This document shows positions 12,001-20,500 of a DNA stretch of 64,000 nucleotides, piece by piece. This DNA comes from Chondrosia reniformis. Taxonomy: Eukaryota; Porifera; Demospongiae; Chondrillida; Chondrillidae. The position numbers and the translations under genes are program-made. The stretch spans positions 6,388,501 through 6,452,500 of the forward strand of contig OX359200.1 of NCBI GenBank assembly GCA_947172415.1. The letters are read 5' to 3'. Position 1 is the first letter of the stretch; the number at the start of each line of letters is the position of its first letter. Under the pieces are notes generated by a model. The model worked only from the letters and a program-made list of their open reading frames with translations. It ran no database searches and was not told the DNA's origin.

Positions 12001-14039
12001 CCATGCCCGGAGAAGAGAGAGATTGGCTTTCCTCCCCAAACTGTCACTTTTGATCCCGTAAGATCAAACTCTGATTGAATAAAAAGCGTTTCTGACCTAT
12101 CTAGAGTGACAATTTTATATTGATCTGTCGTAGTAAGAATATTGCTACCAATGTAAGCTGGTTGTATGGTTGATATATTGAGAACTGTAAGATCATGGTG
12201 TGCCACAATAATAATAAAACTTTTGTCCCGTATGTCTACATCTACCTCTTCATTTCCATCAGCATACATTATTGCATAATAGGTCATAAATTCATCCTCA
12301 AATTGTAGCAAATTCAGACTATCAGACGGCATTGCAAGAAACATGGCTGACTGATGCTTCAGATTGCTATTCACAAAGACAGATATGGTTTGCTCAATTG
12401 ATCTCTCACTGACATAAACTCTAACAGCCTTGTTGTTTTGGAATTCAGAGGTCAATATAAGCTGTTCTGCATCCTCTTTTCCTAGTGTTAAAATATTGCC
12501 CCTGTTTTGACTCACTGTGGCTGATCGTCTATAGCCAACAGCGGGTGCCTCTACAAATACTGTGATCTCTTCAGTTGAAGAAGTGCTTAAAATGAAGGCT
12601 ATTTCATCAGGAATTGAGGAAATACGTGGAAGTGCTATTAGAAAGTCTCTTCCATCACTTCTGGCCTCTACAAAGAAGATACAATATGGAATATAAAACA
12701 CTCTTTCCTATAAAGAAATGGTGGACATCGGTATAAGGTTATATCTTCACTGTATGTTATATAGCTGCTAGTAGTATCAAGTTTCAAAGTCTGGCTTCTG
12801 TCCAATGACCGGATAACTTAGGAAAGTGTTCATGTTTGATTGTGTATAACTGGGCATACGCAACTAGTTTTCAAATTGTATACCTATGCAATGCATACAT
12901 GCATGCACTTCTTTGATCATGCAATCCTTTAATCGTTATACATTAGTGTTTTGATGACCCCAAAGGCCGACATAGTTACACCCACTCACATGTGTACAAA
13001 GAAAGCAGCACATGAACACACACAGGAATGTGGATATGAATAATGTTGCATAACCACACCATCAAATGGCACACCTTACCAACAGGGTTGTCAGTGAGAG
13101 CTACTGCTCCAGAAAAGTAGTTGTTTTCTCCATGAGGAAGAGCGTAGTATCTTCCATCTCCAAGATTAAACCCCGACCACCAGGACACTTCATTAAATAT
13201 TTGTAGTTCACTGGAGTAGAGAAGGCTACCATTTTCTGCATATCTAAACACTGCATAGGACCTGAATATGTCTGAAATGAGCACTAGTTGAAAGGTGTTG
13301 TTGATCTAAGAGTGTAGAAAATTGTTGAGCTTGTGGTAGGATGTATTGATAAGAGCTGATCATATTACAAAACAATGGTCTATTGGGAATAAACATTGGG
13401 GATGTACTGGTGTAGATAAGATTGAACAGGTCTGATGACAAAATATACGCACACCACTTCTATAATACAATTTCTAGACTTGAAGTTAAACTGACCTGGT
13501 TTTCGGAGCTGCAACAGGGTATATCGACCCAAGTTACTACAAAAACGAAGTTTGGCTCAAAGTGTTTCAAATTATAACTCCTCTTCACCTCTTCCTGCAC
13601 TTCGCTAAACTCATCCGAGGTAAGCCTTTCGCGATAGTACACTCGTGAGATAGATTGCCTTTCCCCGTAGCTCCATAGCGGAGCTACGAAAGGAATGGGC
13701 TGGTTAGCCGTTCGAGGTGTCCACTGCTTGCAGCAGGGTCCAAGGGGTTCTCCGAACGACACTAGACCGTAAGGTGATACCTGAATTACGACAGGAAAAA
13801 GCGGTAAATGCTACGCACCCCCCACTTTATGGTCGACATATGTTGATATTAATCAGTTGACTTACAAAAATACTTCTGTACACGCTGTTGCCTATCCTCA
13901 ATCCATTGACTGTATATATTTCTGAGGAATTGCTAATGTCAGTGTCAAGGATGTTTATGTCCCCGGAGCCTTCTCCAAAATTCAGCAATGAACTGGAGAC
14001 AGAATTGAACAGTAAGGACCAAAGCACTACGGCAAACAT
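1..14039 (-). CDS. NIDO / IgGFc-binding / Ig / FN3 adhesion or receptor protein (3' end outside window)
   Basis: I read about 16 exons, roughly 1,690 residues, leaving the window at base 1 inside an Ig domain. Order: signal peptide, NIDO (exons near 14,039-13,866, 13,780-13,496, 13,308-13,083), IgGFc-binding-like domain (12,669-11,497 and 10,998-10,761), Ig (8,937-8,625), FN3 (8,272-7,981), Ig domains near 7,374-7,038, 6,690-6,420, 5,550-5,200, 5,070-4,797 and 3,462-3,108, an FN3 split over 2,369-2,247 and 1,855-1,678, then Ig near 690-345 and 149-1. From the IgGFc-binding exons onward, nearly all introns are phase 1, as in exon-shuffled extracellular proteins. The start chosen is the Met at 14,039, which begins a hydrophobic signal peptide; an in-frame Met lies at 14,120. 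No transmembrane segment is visible, so membrane receptor or secreted protein is undecided. The 1.8-kb intron at 10,760-8,938 could instead be a gene boundary, but the phase matches across it. Function in adhesion or recognition is inferred from domains. Confidence 0.8.
1221..1411 (-). repeat. tRNA-derived SINE-like element, copy A
   Basis: On the minus strand the segment at about 1,311-1,243 reads like a tRNA gene with an A box (TAGCTCAACGGTAGAGCA) and a B box (GGTTTGATTCC). The acceptor-stem 3' side does not pair, so it is not a working tRNA. About 100 bases before it (plus coordinates 1,312-1,411) also recur in copy B, showing a longer dispersed element inside an intron. Confidence 0.7.
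2461..2547. repeat. Fragment of a dispersed repeat with (GAA)n
   Basis: CCCAGTGTAGAAGAAG is followed by CTCCTGTATCCTCATCCAAA and CCCTATAGGCC. This is a partial copy of the family at 3,816-4,542 and 56,842-57,078. The trinucleotide run is internal to the copy. Confidence 0.55.
3816..4542. mobile_element. Fold-back (inverted-arm) mobile element
   Basis: The left arm starts CCAAGGATTCACAGAAGATC at 3,816. The right arm ends with its reverse complement at 4,542. Both arms run inward through the AAAGAAAAAGAC region to the GCATAGCATGTAGAAAAA stretch; the right arm lacks a middle block. About 370 AT-rich bases separate the arms. No coding capacity is seen. Single-arm relatives lie at 2,461, 6,030, 15,078, 16,165 and 56,842. 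Confidence 0.7.
6030..6088. repeat. Short fragment of the fold-back repeat family
   Basis: The stretch AGGAGGAGGAAAATTTATC, ATCCAAAGCTCTATATAGGC and TTTCCCTAAG matches the middle of the 3,816-4,050 arm in diverged form. Confidence 0.4.
6702..6940 (-). repeat. tRNA-derived SINE-like element, copy B
   Basis: This copy has the same organisation as copy A, with mutated A and B boxes, including the shared stretch around CTAATTAGTGGTGATTC. It lies in an intron of the same gene and in the same orientation as copy A. Confidence 0.65.
10477..10570. mobile_element. Hairpin MITE-like element
   Basis: This is a near-perfect inverted repeat. TAGTATATTAAAGTTCTTGA on the left pairs with the segment ending GAACTTTGATATACTA on the right, through GAGCTTATCAATGGCAAGTA and its complement, around a short A-rich loop. 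It would extrude as a stem of about 43 bp and sits in the 1.8-kb intron. Confidence 0.65.
10761..12669 (-). other. IgGFc-binding-like domain exons
   Basis: A long exon and a shorter one together give about 470 residues. Features include RDFLIALPR at the start, VTVWGGKPISLFSGHGG, QVPADRQHKD, a W-G-K-T-Y motif followed by VTAPLLTRT, and a C-terminal LGIVLYGFAAF. These match the N-terminal domain of Fc-gamma-binding protein, which is widespread in invertebrate surface and mucus proteins. The phrase SGHGG in this domain is not a caspase motif. Binding of immunoglobulin is not expected in an animal without antibodies; the name is only the family's. Confidence 0.75.
13083..14039 (-). other. Signal peptide and NIDO domain exons
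   Basis: The first exon encodes MFAVVLWSLLFNSVSSS, a good signal peptide, followed by LLNFGEGSGD. The second has the NIDO signatures SPYGLVSFGEPLG, PFVAPLW and RVYYRERL. The third has NNTFQLVLISD and YAVFRYAENG, the typical second half of NIDO (nidogen extracellular domain). NIDO is known from nidogen, alpha-tectorin, mucin-4 and SNED1. The exons join in frame, at phases 0, 0 and 1. Confidence 0.85.
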
Positions 14040-14530
14040 CTTCACAGAACTGCGACACACAAAAAAGCTGCAAATATATACGTACTCTATACCCATGCGC
14101 TTTTGTTCCTTAGCACTCAATGAATAACGTTATCCAAAAGCTGAAGACGTCTTATGACGTCATTAATCTCCAGGAATTAAACAGAAGCCCTCGTTGGACA
14201 CTCAATTGCATAGCTTGCAGGAGATGGGACTTTGATGGGTGCTGCTTCAGTTGATAATCATGCAATATAATCTACCAAACAGCCATTACTAATTTAATAT
14301 GTGATAGTTACTTAAGATTAGCGTGATTGATTGCAGAAATGTCATGTTTTACTATATTTTATTAATTAAGAGTAGTCACTGGATATATTAGGGCTGTTTC
14401 TGACTGAAATGTATATATAATCACTGTCTTTATTGTATTGTTTATCTAATAATAAAAACACTACAGAAAGAATCAATTAGGGAAAAAAACAAAAAAGTGA
14501 TTATCGTATACCTAGACATAAAGATTCAAA
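14040..14530. other. Intergenic region between adhesion gene and Rab-like gene
   Basis: This should hold the promoter and 5' UTR of the adhesion gene and the 3' UTR of the Rab-like gene, both on minus. A dyad AAGACGTCTTATGACGTCAT near 14,144-14,163 contains two TGACGTCA-like (CRE/ATF type) half-sites and is a plausible promoter element. Otherwise it is AT-rich with no ORF of note. Confidence 0.4.
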
Positions 14531-15658
14531 TTAACATGAACATTTACGTTTTTCAGTGACTGAATTGGGACTTCCCCTTTCAGTGGTCTTTTGTTCGTTT
14601 AACAAAACATTATTAGTGGCTTCCTGCAATTTGATGCTTTTTGTGACCTCTTTAGCAGAGGGGCTGTAGGCACGAGACTTCCATGCATTATGTAACTTCT
14701 TCACAACTAGATCAAAACTTTCTGAAACATTTTCCCCAGTTTTCGCATTGACTGTGAAAATTAAATCCTGTGGTATATTGTGTTCTGTTGCAAAGAACTG
14801 CACATCTTCATCAGGAACTACCCTGCTATTCCAGCCATCCTCATATTCGTGGGCCCATAATGAAATGATCAAGTTCTCTGCATTATCAGTATAGTGATGT
14901 ACTGAGCTCATCCAGTCATTCAGAGCTTCTAATGATGAAGTATCTGACAAACGGAAAACTAAAATGATAGCATTGATGTCTTGAAAGTAGCTCTTGGTGA
15001 GAGAATCATAGGTCTCCAATCCAGCAGTGTCCCAGAGGGAAATCTAGGCATTGTAAAAATAATGAAAAATCTAAGATACCATTTTCCTACATGCTATATG
15101 CCTATTCTGTAAAAAGAGCCTATAGGGGAACTAAACCTAAGAGAGCTTTAGATGAAGATACAGGATGACATTCAACTACCCATGAGTGGCTTTATAAATT
15201 TCTATATTTTTGTCATCCCAACTTTCTGAAAATCAAAATGAATGATGGAGCATAATATGAATGATAGCATCTCTCTCGTCCATTACACGTCAAATAAATA
15301 TGGAGGCTATAAAGCGGTCTGGCTATGCGAGACTAGTTTCGTTTTTTTATTATATATGAGAAGTGAAATTTATCCCTGTATTAAGATTAAAACAGAGATG
15401 TGTGCTCATTTAAAAGAATTCTAAAGATAGCTTCGCTGCACAAACCTTCACTTCAGATCCATCAATATTTCTGCTTAAGTTCTCAACATCGAGTCCTGAC
15501 GAAGTAGGTTCATCGACCGTAACATCGACAAATTTACCTTCTCTCAGATACTTGAATAATGTTGTTTTGCCAACATGGAGTTTTCCTCCAAAAACAATCT
15601 TATAAAATGCCGTTTCAGAATTCCGGGGCGTAATACGAAAGTCTCTACTCTCCGCCAT
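14531..15658 (-). CDS. Rab-like small GTPase paralogue 1 (divergent)
   Basis: Two exons (15,658-15,446 and 15,043-14,531, phase 0) give 241 residues. The P-loop is GGKLHVGKTTL, switch I may be EPTSSG, and switch II is WDTAGLETYDS. The usual G4 NKxD motif is absent: the strand reads ISLWAHEYED. G5 appears as VNAKTG in place of SAK. The C-terminus KRKCSC is a Cys-x-Cys geranylgeranylation signal, so membrane attachment is likely. Residues 71-170 are Rab/Ras-like, followed by a Lys/Ser/Thr-rich tail. Loss of NKxD suggests weak or altered nucleotide specificity (inference). It lies head-to-head with its paralogue 71 bases away. A fold-back repeat fragment is in the intron. Confidence 0.75.
15078..15170. 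repeat. Single arm of the fold-back repeat family
   Basis: CATTTTCCTACATGCTATAT, ATTCTGTAAAAAGAGCCTAT and GGGGAACTAAACCTAAGAG match the arm at 56,842-57,078 in reverse orientation. It lies inside the intron of the Rab-like gene. Confidence 0.55.
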
Positions 15659-15729
15659 CTTTATTCATACCTGATGGGTGTGTACATATACGTAGGTGCG
15701 GCCATCACATGCAGTAGCAAAATCAGCCC
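15659..15729. promoter_or_regulatory. Presumed bidirectional promoter of the Rab-like pair
   Basis: Only 71 bases separate the two divergent start codons, so both 5' UTRs and the core promoter must lie here or within the first exons. No TATA box is evident; CATATACGTAGGTGCGGCCA is the most distinctive stretch. If the plus gene starts at its second Met (15,751), the spacer is 21 bases longer. Confidence 0.5.
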
Positions 15730-17127
15730 ATGCAGATATTAAATCCGACAATGGCATACCCTGTCGAATCAACTCTTCCTGTAGAGCAGAACTTGGATGC
15801 AAGGTCAGGGAGATCGATATCGACAAGAAGAGAAGAAGTTAGTATAGTTATTTTAGGAGTAACCAAGAGTTTAGTCTCTTTAAGAACTCTTTATCTAGCA
15901 TATTCTGTTCATTGCAGAACTTCCATATATCCCTCTGTGGGCAAAGCGGCGTCGGTAAGACTACAGTTTTCAACATATTGAAGGACATGCAGCCTATCAC
16001 ATCATCTAGCCATGGGCCTACCGATAACTTTACAGCGAACGTTACAAGAGAGAACGGTGCTTTTACAACAACTTATAATGTAAGCACTATATATTGGAAT
16101 GGCGTAACATATAAGCCATTAAAAGGGCTATAGTCAGAATAATCCTGCAACACAATTTTTCAGCATGCTACATCTACTTTGGAGCAAAGGGCCTATAAGG
16201 AACTAAACCTAGTAAGAGCTTTGGATGAAGATACAATAGTTTTTCCTCCTCCTTCTTCTTCTCCTCCTCCACTGGGCCAGATAGTTCTTCTTCAGTTATT
16301 CTTCAACAGTGACCATAAGAATCTTTGTCTTTTTCATTCATGCAGCTGTAGGGTGATGCTCATCTTAGATCTTAAAGACTTCTTTAAACACTTCTTTACA
16401 TTGTACAAGAGAAATAAGCATGTGTTCTACCATAAGCCTAAGACTTAATCTAAGGGAGACATATACAGTATATTAATATATCCAGACCTTTTGATGGAAA
16501 ATAGATATCTTTTATTTCCTCTTTTTTGTCTACTATGCCCCATAAAATACATAAAATAGTATGACTGGTGTTGTCTCTGTATAGTTTAAATTATGGGATA
16601 CAGCAGGTCTGGAAAAGTTTCGTTCAATGACCCACAATTACTTCTACAACAAGATGATGTGCATTCTGGTGTATAGTTCACAACTAGATGGAAGTTTAGA
16701 GATTTTGAGGGACTGGATCACCAAAGCTAATGATCAATCTATTAAACCACTTCTTTCTCTTTGGGACAATGAAAGAGTTGAAACTGACCACAATGTCATA
16801 GATGAGGAGACACGAAAGAAAAATAGAGATAAAATGATGGGTTTTGGACAGTACTATGGTATTCCGAGATCGCTCTGCTTTCAAATAAATGCACTTGCTG
16901 ATAGTGAGGAACTGGAAGAATCAGTCTCAGTACAGGAAGCATATGATTTGGTTGTGAATGCTATTATACACAAAATAGAAGTAGAGAAATCAGCTGAGGT
17001 TGTTAGCAAAAGTTCAAACTCTGAATCATTTTCACTTAAGAGGGAAACTGATGAAAGTGGGGCTAATCAAGAAGTTACAAATGATAAACCTAGAGGCAGC
17101 AGAAGGCAAAAATGTTGTGAAGAATAA
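15730..17127 (+). CDS. Rab-like small GTPase paralogue 2 (divergent)
   Basis: Three exons (15,730-15,837, 15,918-16,079 and 16,585-17,127, all phase 0) give about 270 residues. The P-loop is CGQSGVGKTTVF at the start of exon 2; exon 3 opens with FKLWDTAGLEKF. As in its neighbour, the G4 motif is missing and the strand reads LLSLWDNERVE; no SAK is clear (FQINALAD). The tail is acidic and Ser-rich and ends QKCCEE, a possible CCxx prenylation site. The N-terminal 36 residues are extra relative to paralogue 1. An AATAAA lies at 17,190. The exon-1 donor GAA/GTTAGT was chosen because it keeps the frame. Repeat sequence fills intron 2. Confidence 0.72.
16165..16345. repeat. Single arm of the fold-back repeat family in intron
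   Basis: GGGCCTATAAGGAACTAAAC, GAGCTTTGGATGAAGATACA, a CTCCTCCTTC run, CCACTGGGCCAGATAG and AATCTTTGTCTTTTTC follow the order of the 56,842-57,078 copy in reverse orientation. Confidence 0.55.
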
Positions 17128-17515
17128 GAGGCTAAACATTATTACATGAATAGCTACATAGCTAGAAAATATATATCAGCATGTGACATAATAAATGGAC
17201 CAGCTCGAGTAGCTATTAATATTGTTATAATATATGTATGTATATTTACTCTTTTACAAAACTATATACAGTGCAAGTTACAATATACTAAGGTAATCTA
17301 TATATATATATATATATGTACAGAACAAATTATGGCTGTAAATCATATAACATGATTCAGAAGATAATAAAAATTAAATTCCATTTAAAACATTATACGT
17401 ATATATGTACGTATATGTACTAGCTTGCATATGATTAATGTGGTTAACCTTCATACAATGTGCATGAAAAAAATTGTATAGAAAGTTCAGTTCAAAATGT
17501 TCAAAATGCTGCCTC
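17128..17515. other. 3'-3' intergenic region with a dispersed 33-bp repeat
   Basis: This separates the converging Rab-like gene and NFS1 and includes AATAAA at 17,190 for the former. At 17,264-17,297 it carries TACAGTGCAAGTTACAATAT followed by ACTAAGGTAAT and a (TA)n run. The same 33 bases occur inverted at 55,391-55,424, and the first part recurs at 49,890 and, inverted, at 21,569. A near-palindrome of TACGTATATGTAC type lies near 17,397. Confidence 0.5.
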
Positions 17516-20500
17516 TCAATGCTGGGACCACTGAATGGTCTTCAGGTCAACACCTTCCTGCACCATCTCCCACAGCGGGCTACAGAGGTAGGGAATTAAG
17601 GGAGAGAGAAATTAAAAATTTGTGGTTTATTTATCATTTTAATCGCTCATGAATAAAATTTACAAGTTATTAGAGGGGATGAAGTTCCGTAATCACGGAA
17701 AACAGATGGAATTCATGGAATACGCCTTTTGAAACGGAATTAGCAATTTTTTTAAGTACATGAGTATACGGTATACCTAAGTAACTTTCAAAATAAACTA
17801 TCCATACTTAGTCTAAAGGTTACGTACGGGTAACAGACAGGTTTGCTACGGTTTTAGCCTTAAACCCATACTTCATTAATATTGGTGACCTTGATGTAAT
17901 CTAAAACAAAGTCTTCATGTAATTCTTTTGACTTAATCACAGTGGAGGGTGTCACCAGCCTACAGGTTGAAGCCTCATCGTCTTTTTTGAGCTTCGCTAC
18001 TTTCCTCGTACAATGTTTTCGTTTAGATTACATCAATGTTGAAGGAAGATTTGATTGTATATTACTATTACAGTGCACTTATTGTATGGAAATATATAGC
18101 ATTGTTATTATTAAAAATGACTCAAAACTGGAAAACGTTTGTTGAAATGGAATTTGGTATATGAAACGGAAAACCCCTTTTTAAATGGAAAATTAGCTTG
18201 TAGTCACTAACCTCATCTCTCGGAGATTGGTTACCACGCCAACACAGCGCTGTACAGTGTAATCAATCTCTTCTTCAGTGGTAAAACGGCTGATTCCAAA
18301 TCTAATTGAAGAATGAGCTAACTCTTCATCAGAGCCAATTGCCCTCAGTACATAGGAGGGTTCTAGAGAGGCTGAAGTACAGGCACTACAAGTGTATAAA
18401 CCACATACTAAAGACAATGATTATACAATATTACTTTCATTGTATTGTGTATAAATACATACATACTAAACAGACATTAATTGAACAATATTACAATTCT
18501 CAAATTACAAAAAAAAACATTTCACAGAAGTGGAAATATGTAGTACTGATCTAATGAGAGTATAATGTAATCAACTGTTACGACTGAATTGTCAAGCATT
18601 AAGCATAATGGATATAGACAATGATCGAACAATATCATGTGTCAAGTTACCTTCCCGAAGACAGAGCAACATCTTTCAAAGCCATTAACAAACTCTCACC
18701 CTCTACATATGCAAACGAGAGGTTCACACATCCTACATACGTACACAAAGAAAAAGATCACACCTGTCCATCACAATTGATGGAGACAATTAGTCTTTTG
18801 GTAGTAGAACTATTTGATGGCAGGGATCAACTCAAAGGGTACTACTGAATATACCTATATATAAGGTGGACAAGAATTTATATACATACAAAGCACACAA
18901 ATGATATACATGTAATTATGGATCAGTTCTCTTCACAGAACTGTACAGTAAACAAACCTGGAAAGGATTTTTCTGGATCTCCATTTCTGATGACCTGAGG
19001 AATCTGAGACGTAATGCCATCAATGAGCTTCTTAGACAATCTTGTGATATAGGCATGATCATACTGCAAGTAGGCAGGATTGAGATCGAGATCGAGAGAT
19101 ACTTCAATAGTTTGGGATCTAGGGCACACACTGAGCCATAGTCATGTACGTACGTACGTACCTCCATTTCCTGGGATGCCAATTCACATGCAGCTCCTAG
19201 CCCCACCACTAGGGTGTGGGGCAGGGTACCACTCCTCATGCCCCTGGGGTACAGGGTGGGAAACCATTGACAGCAGCAAAACGGAAACATGTTACCACCT
19301 ACCTCTCCTGTCCTCCCCCACTGATGATGGGATCAATCCTGACTCTTGGTCTTCTACGGACATACAGGGCTCCCACGCCTTATATGGAAGAAGAGAAACG
19401 ACTGTTATTTGATGAATCAACTTTACAGACAAACAACACAATTAGGCCCCACCCCCACCCCCACTCCTACCCAGCCCCACCCCCATTCCTACCCAGCCCC
19501 ACCCATTCCTACCCAGCCCCACCCCCATTCCTACCCAGCCCCACCCATTCCTACCCAGCCCCACCCCCATTCCTACCCAGCCCCACCCCCATTCCTACCC
19601 AGCCCCACCCCCATTCCTACCCAGCCCCACTCCCATTCCTACCCAGCCCCACCCCCACCCCCATTCCTACCCAGCCCCACTCCCATTCCTACCCAGCCCC
19701 ACCCCCATTCCTACCCAGCCCCACCCCCATTCCTACCCAGCCCCACTCCCATTCCTACCCAGCCCCACCCCCATTCCTACCCAGCCCCACTCCCATTCCT
19801 ACCCAGCCCCACCCCCATTCCTACCCAGCCCCACCCCCATTCCTACCCAGCCCCACCCCCATTCCTACCCAGCCCCACTCCCATTCCTACCCAGCCCCAC
19901 CCATTCCTACCCAGCCCCACCCCCATTCCTACCCAGCCCCACCCCCATTCCTACCCAGCCCCACCCCCATTCCTACCCAGCCCCACTCCCATTCCTACCC
20001 AGCCCCACCCATTCCTATCAAACCCCACCCCCATTCCTACCCAGCCCCACCCCCATTCCTACCCAGCCCCACCCATTCCTACCCAGCCCCACCCATTCCT
20101 ATCAAGCCCCATCCATTCCTATCAAGCCCCACCCATTCCTATCAAGCCCCATCCATTCCTACCCAGCCCCACCCATTCCTATCCAGCTCCACCCATTCCT
20201 ATCAAGCCCCACCCATTCCTATCAAGCCCCACCCATTCCTATCAAGCCCCACCCCCATTCCTACCCAGCCCCACCCCCATTCCTACCCAGCCCCACCCCC
20301 ATTCCTACCCAGCCCCACCCCCATTCCTACCCAGCCCCACCCCCATTCCTACCCAGCCCCACCCCCATTCCTACCCAGCCCCACCCCCATTCCTACCCAG
20401 CCCCACCCATTCTTATCCAGCCCCACCCATTCCTATCAAGCCCCTCCCTACCTTTGGGTCCGTATATTTTGTGTCCACTGATTGACATGAGGTCAATGTT

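Noticed and set aside
12001-12040. SGHGG in the IgGFc-binding region as a caspase His motif
   Set aside because: It lies in the middle of an extracellular IgGFc-binding-like domain, with no matching cysteine motif.
19216-20485. Two overlapping 379-421 codon plus-strand ORFs rich in Pro, His, Ser and Thr
   Set aside because: They are frames through the intronic minisatellite of NFS1. The unit has no stop in these frames, and the exons on the other strand are clear.
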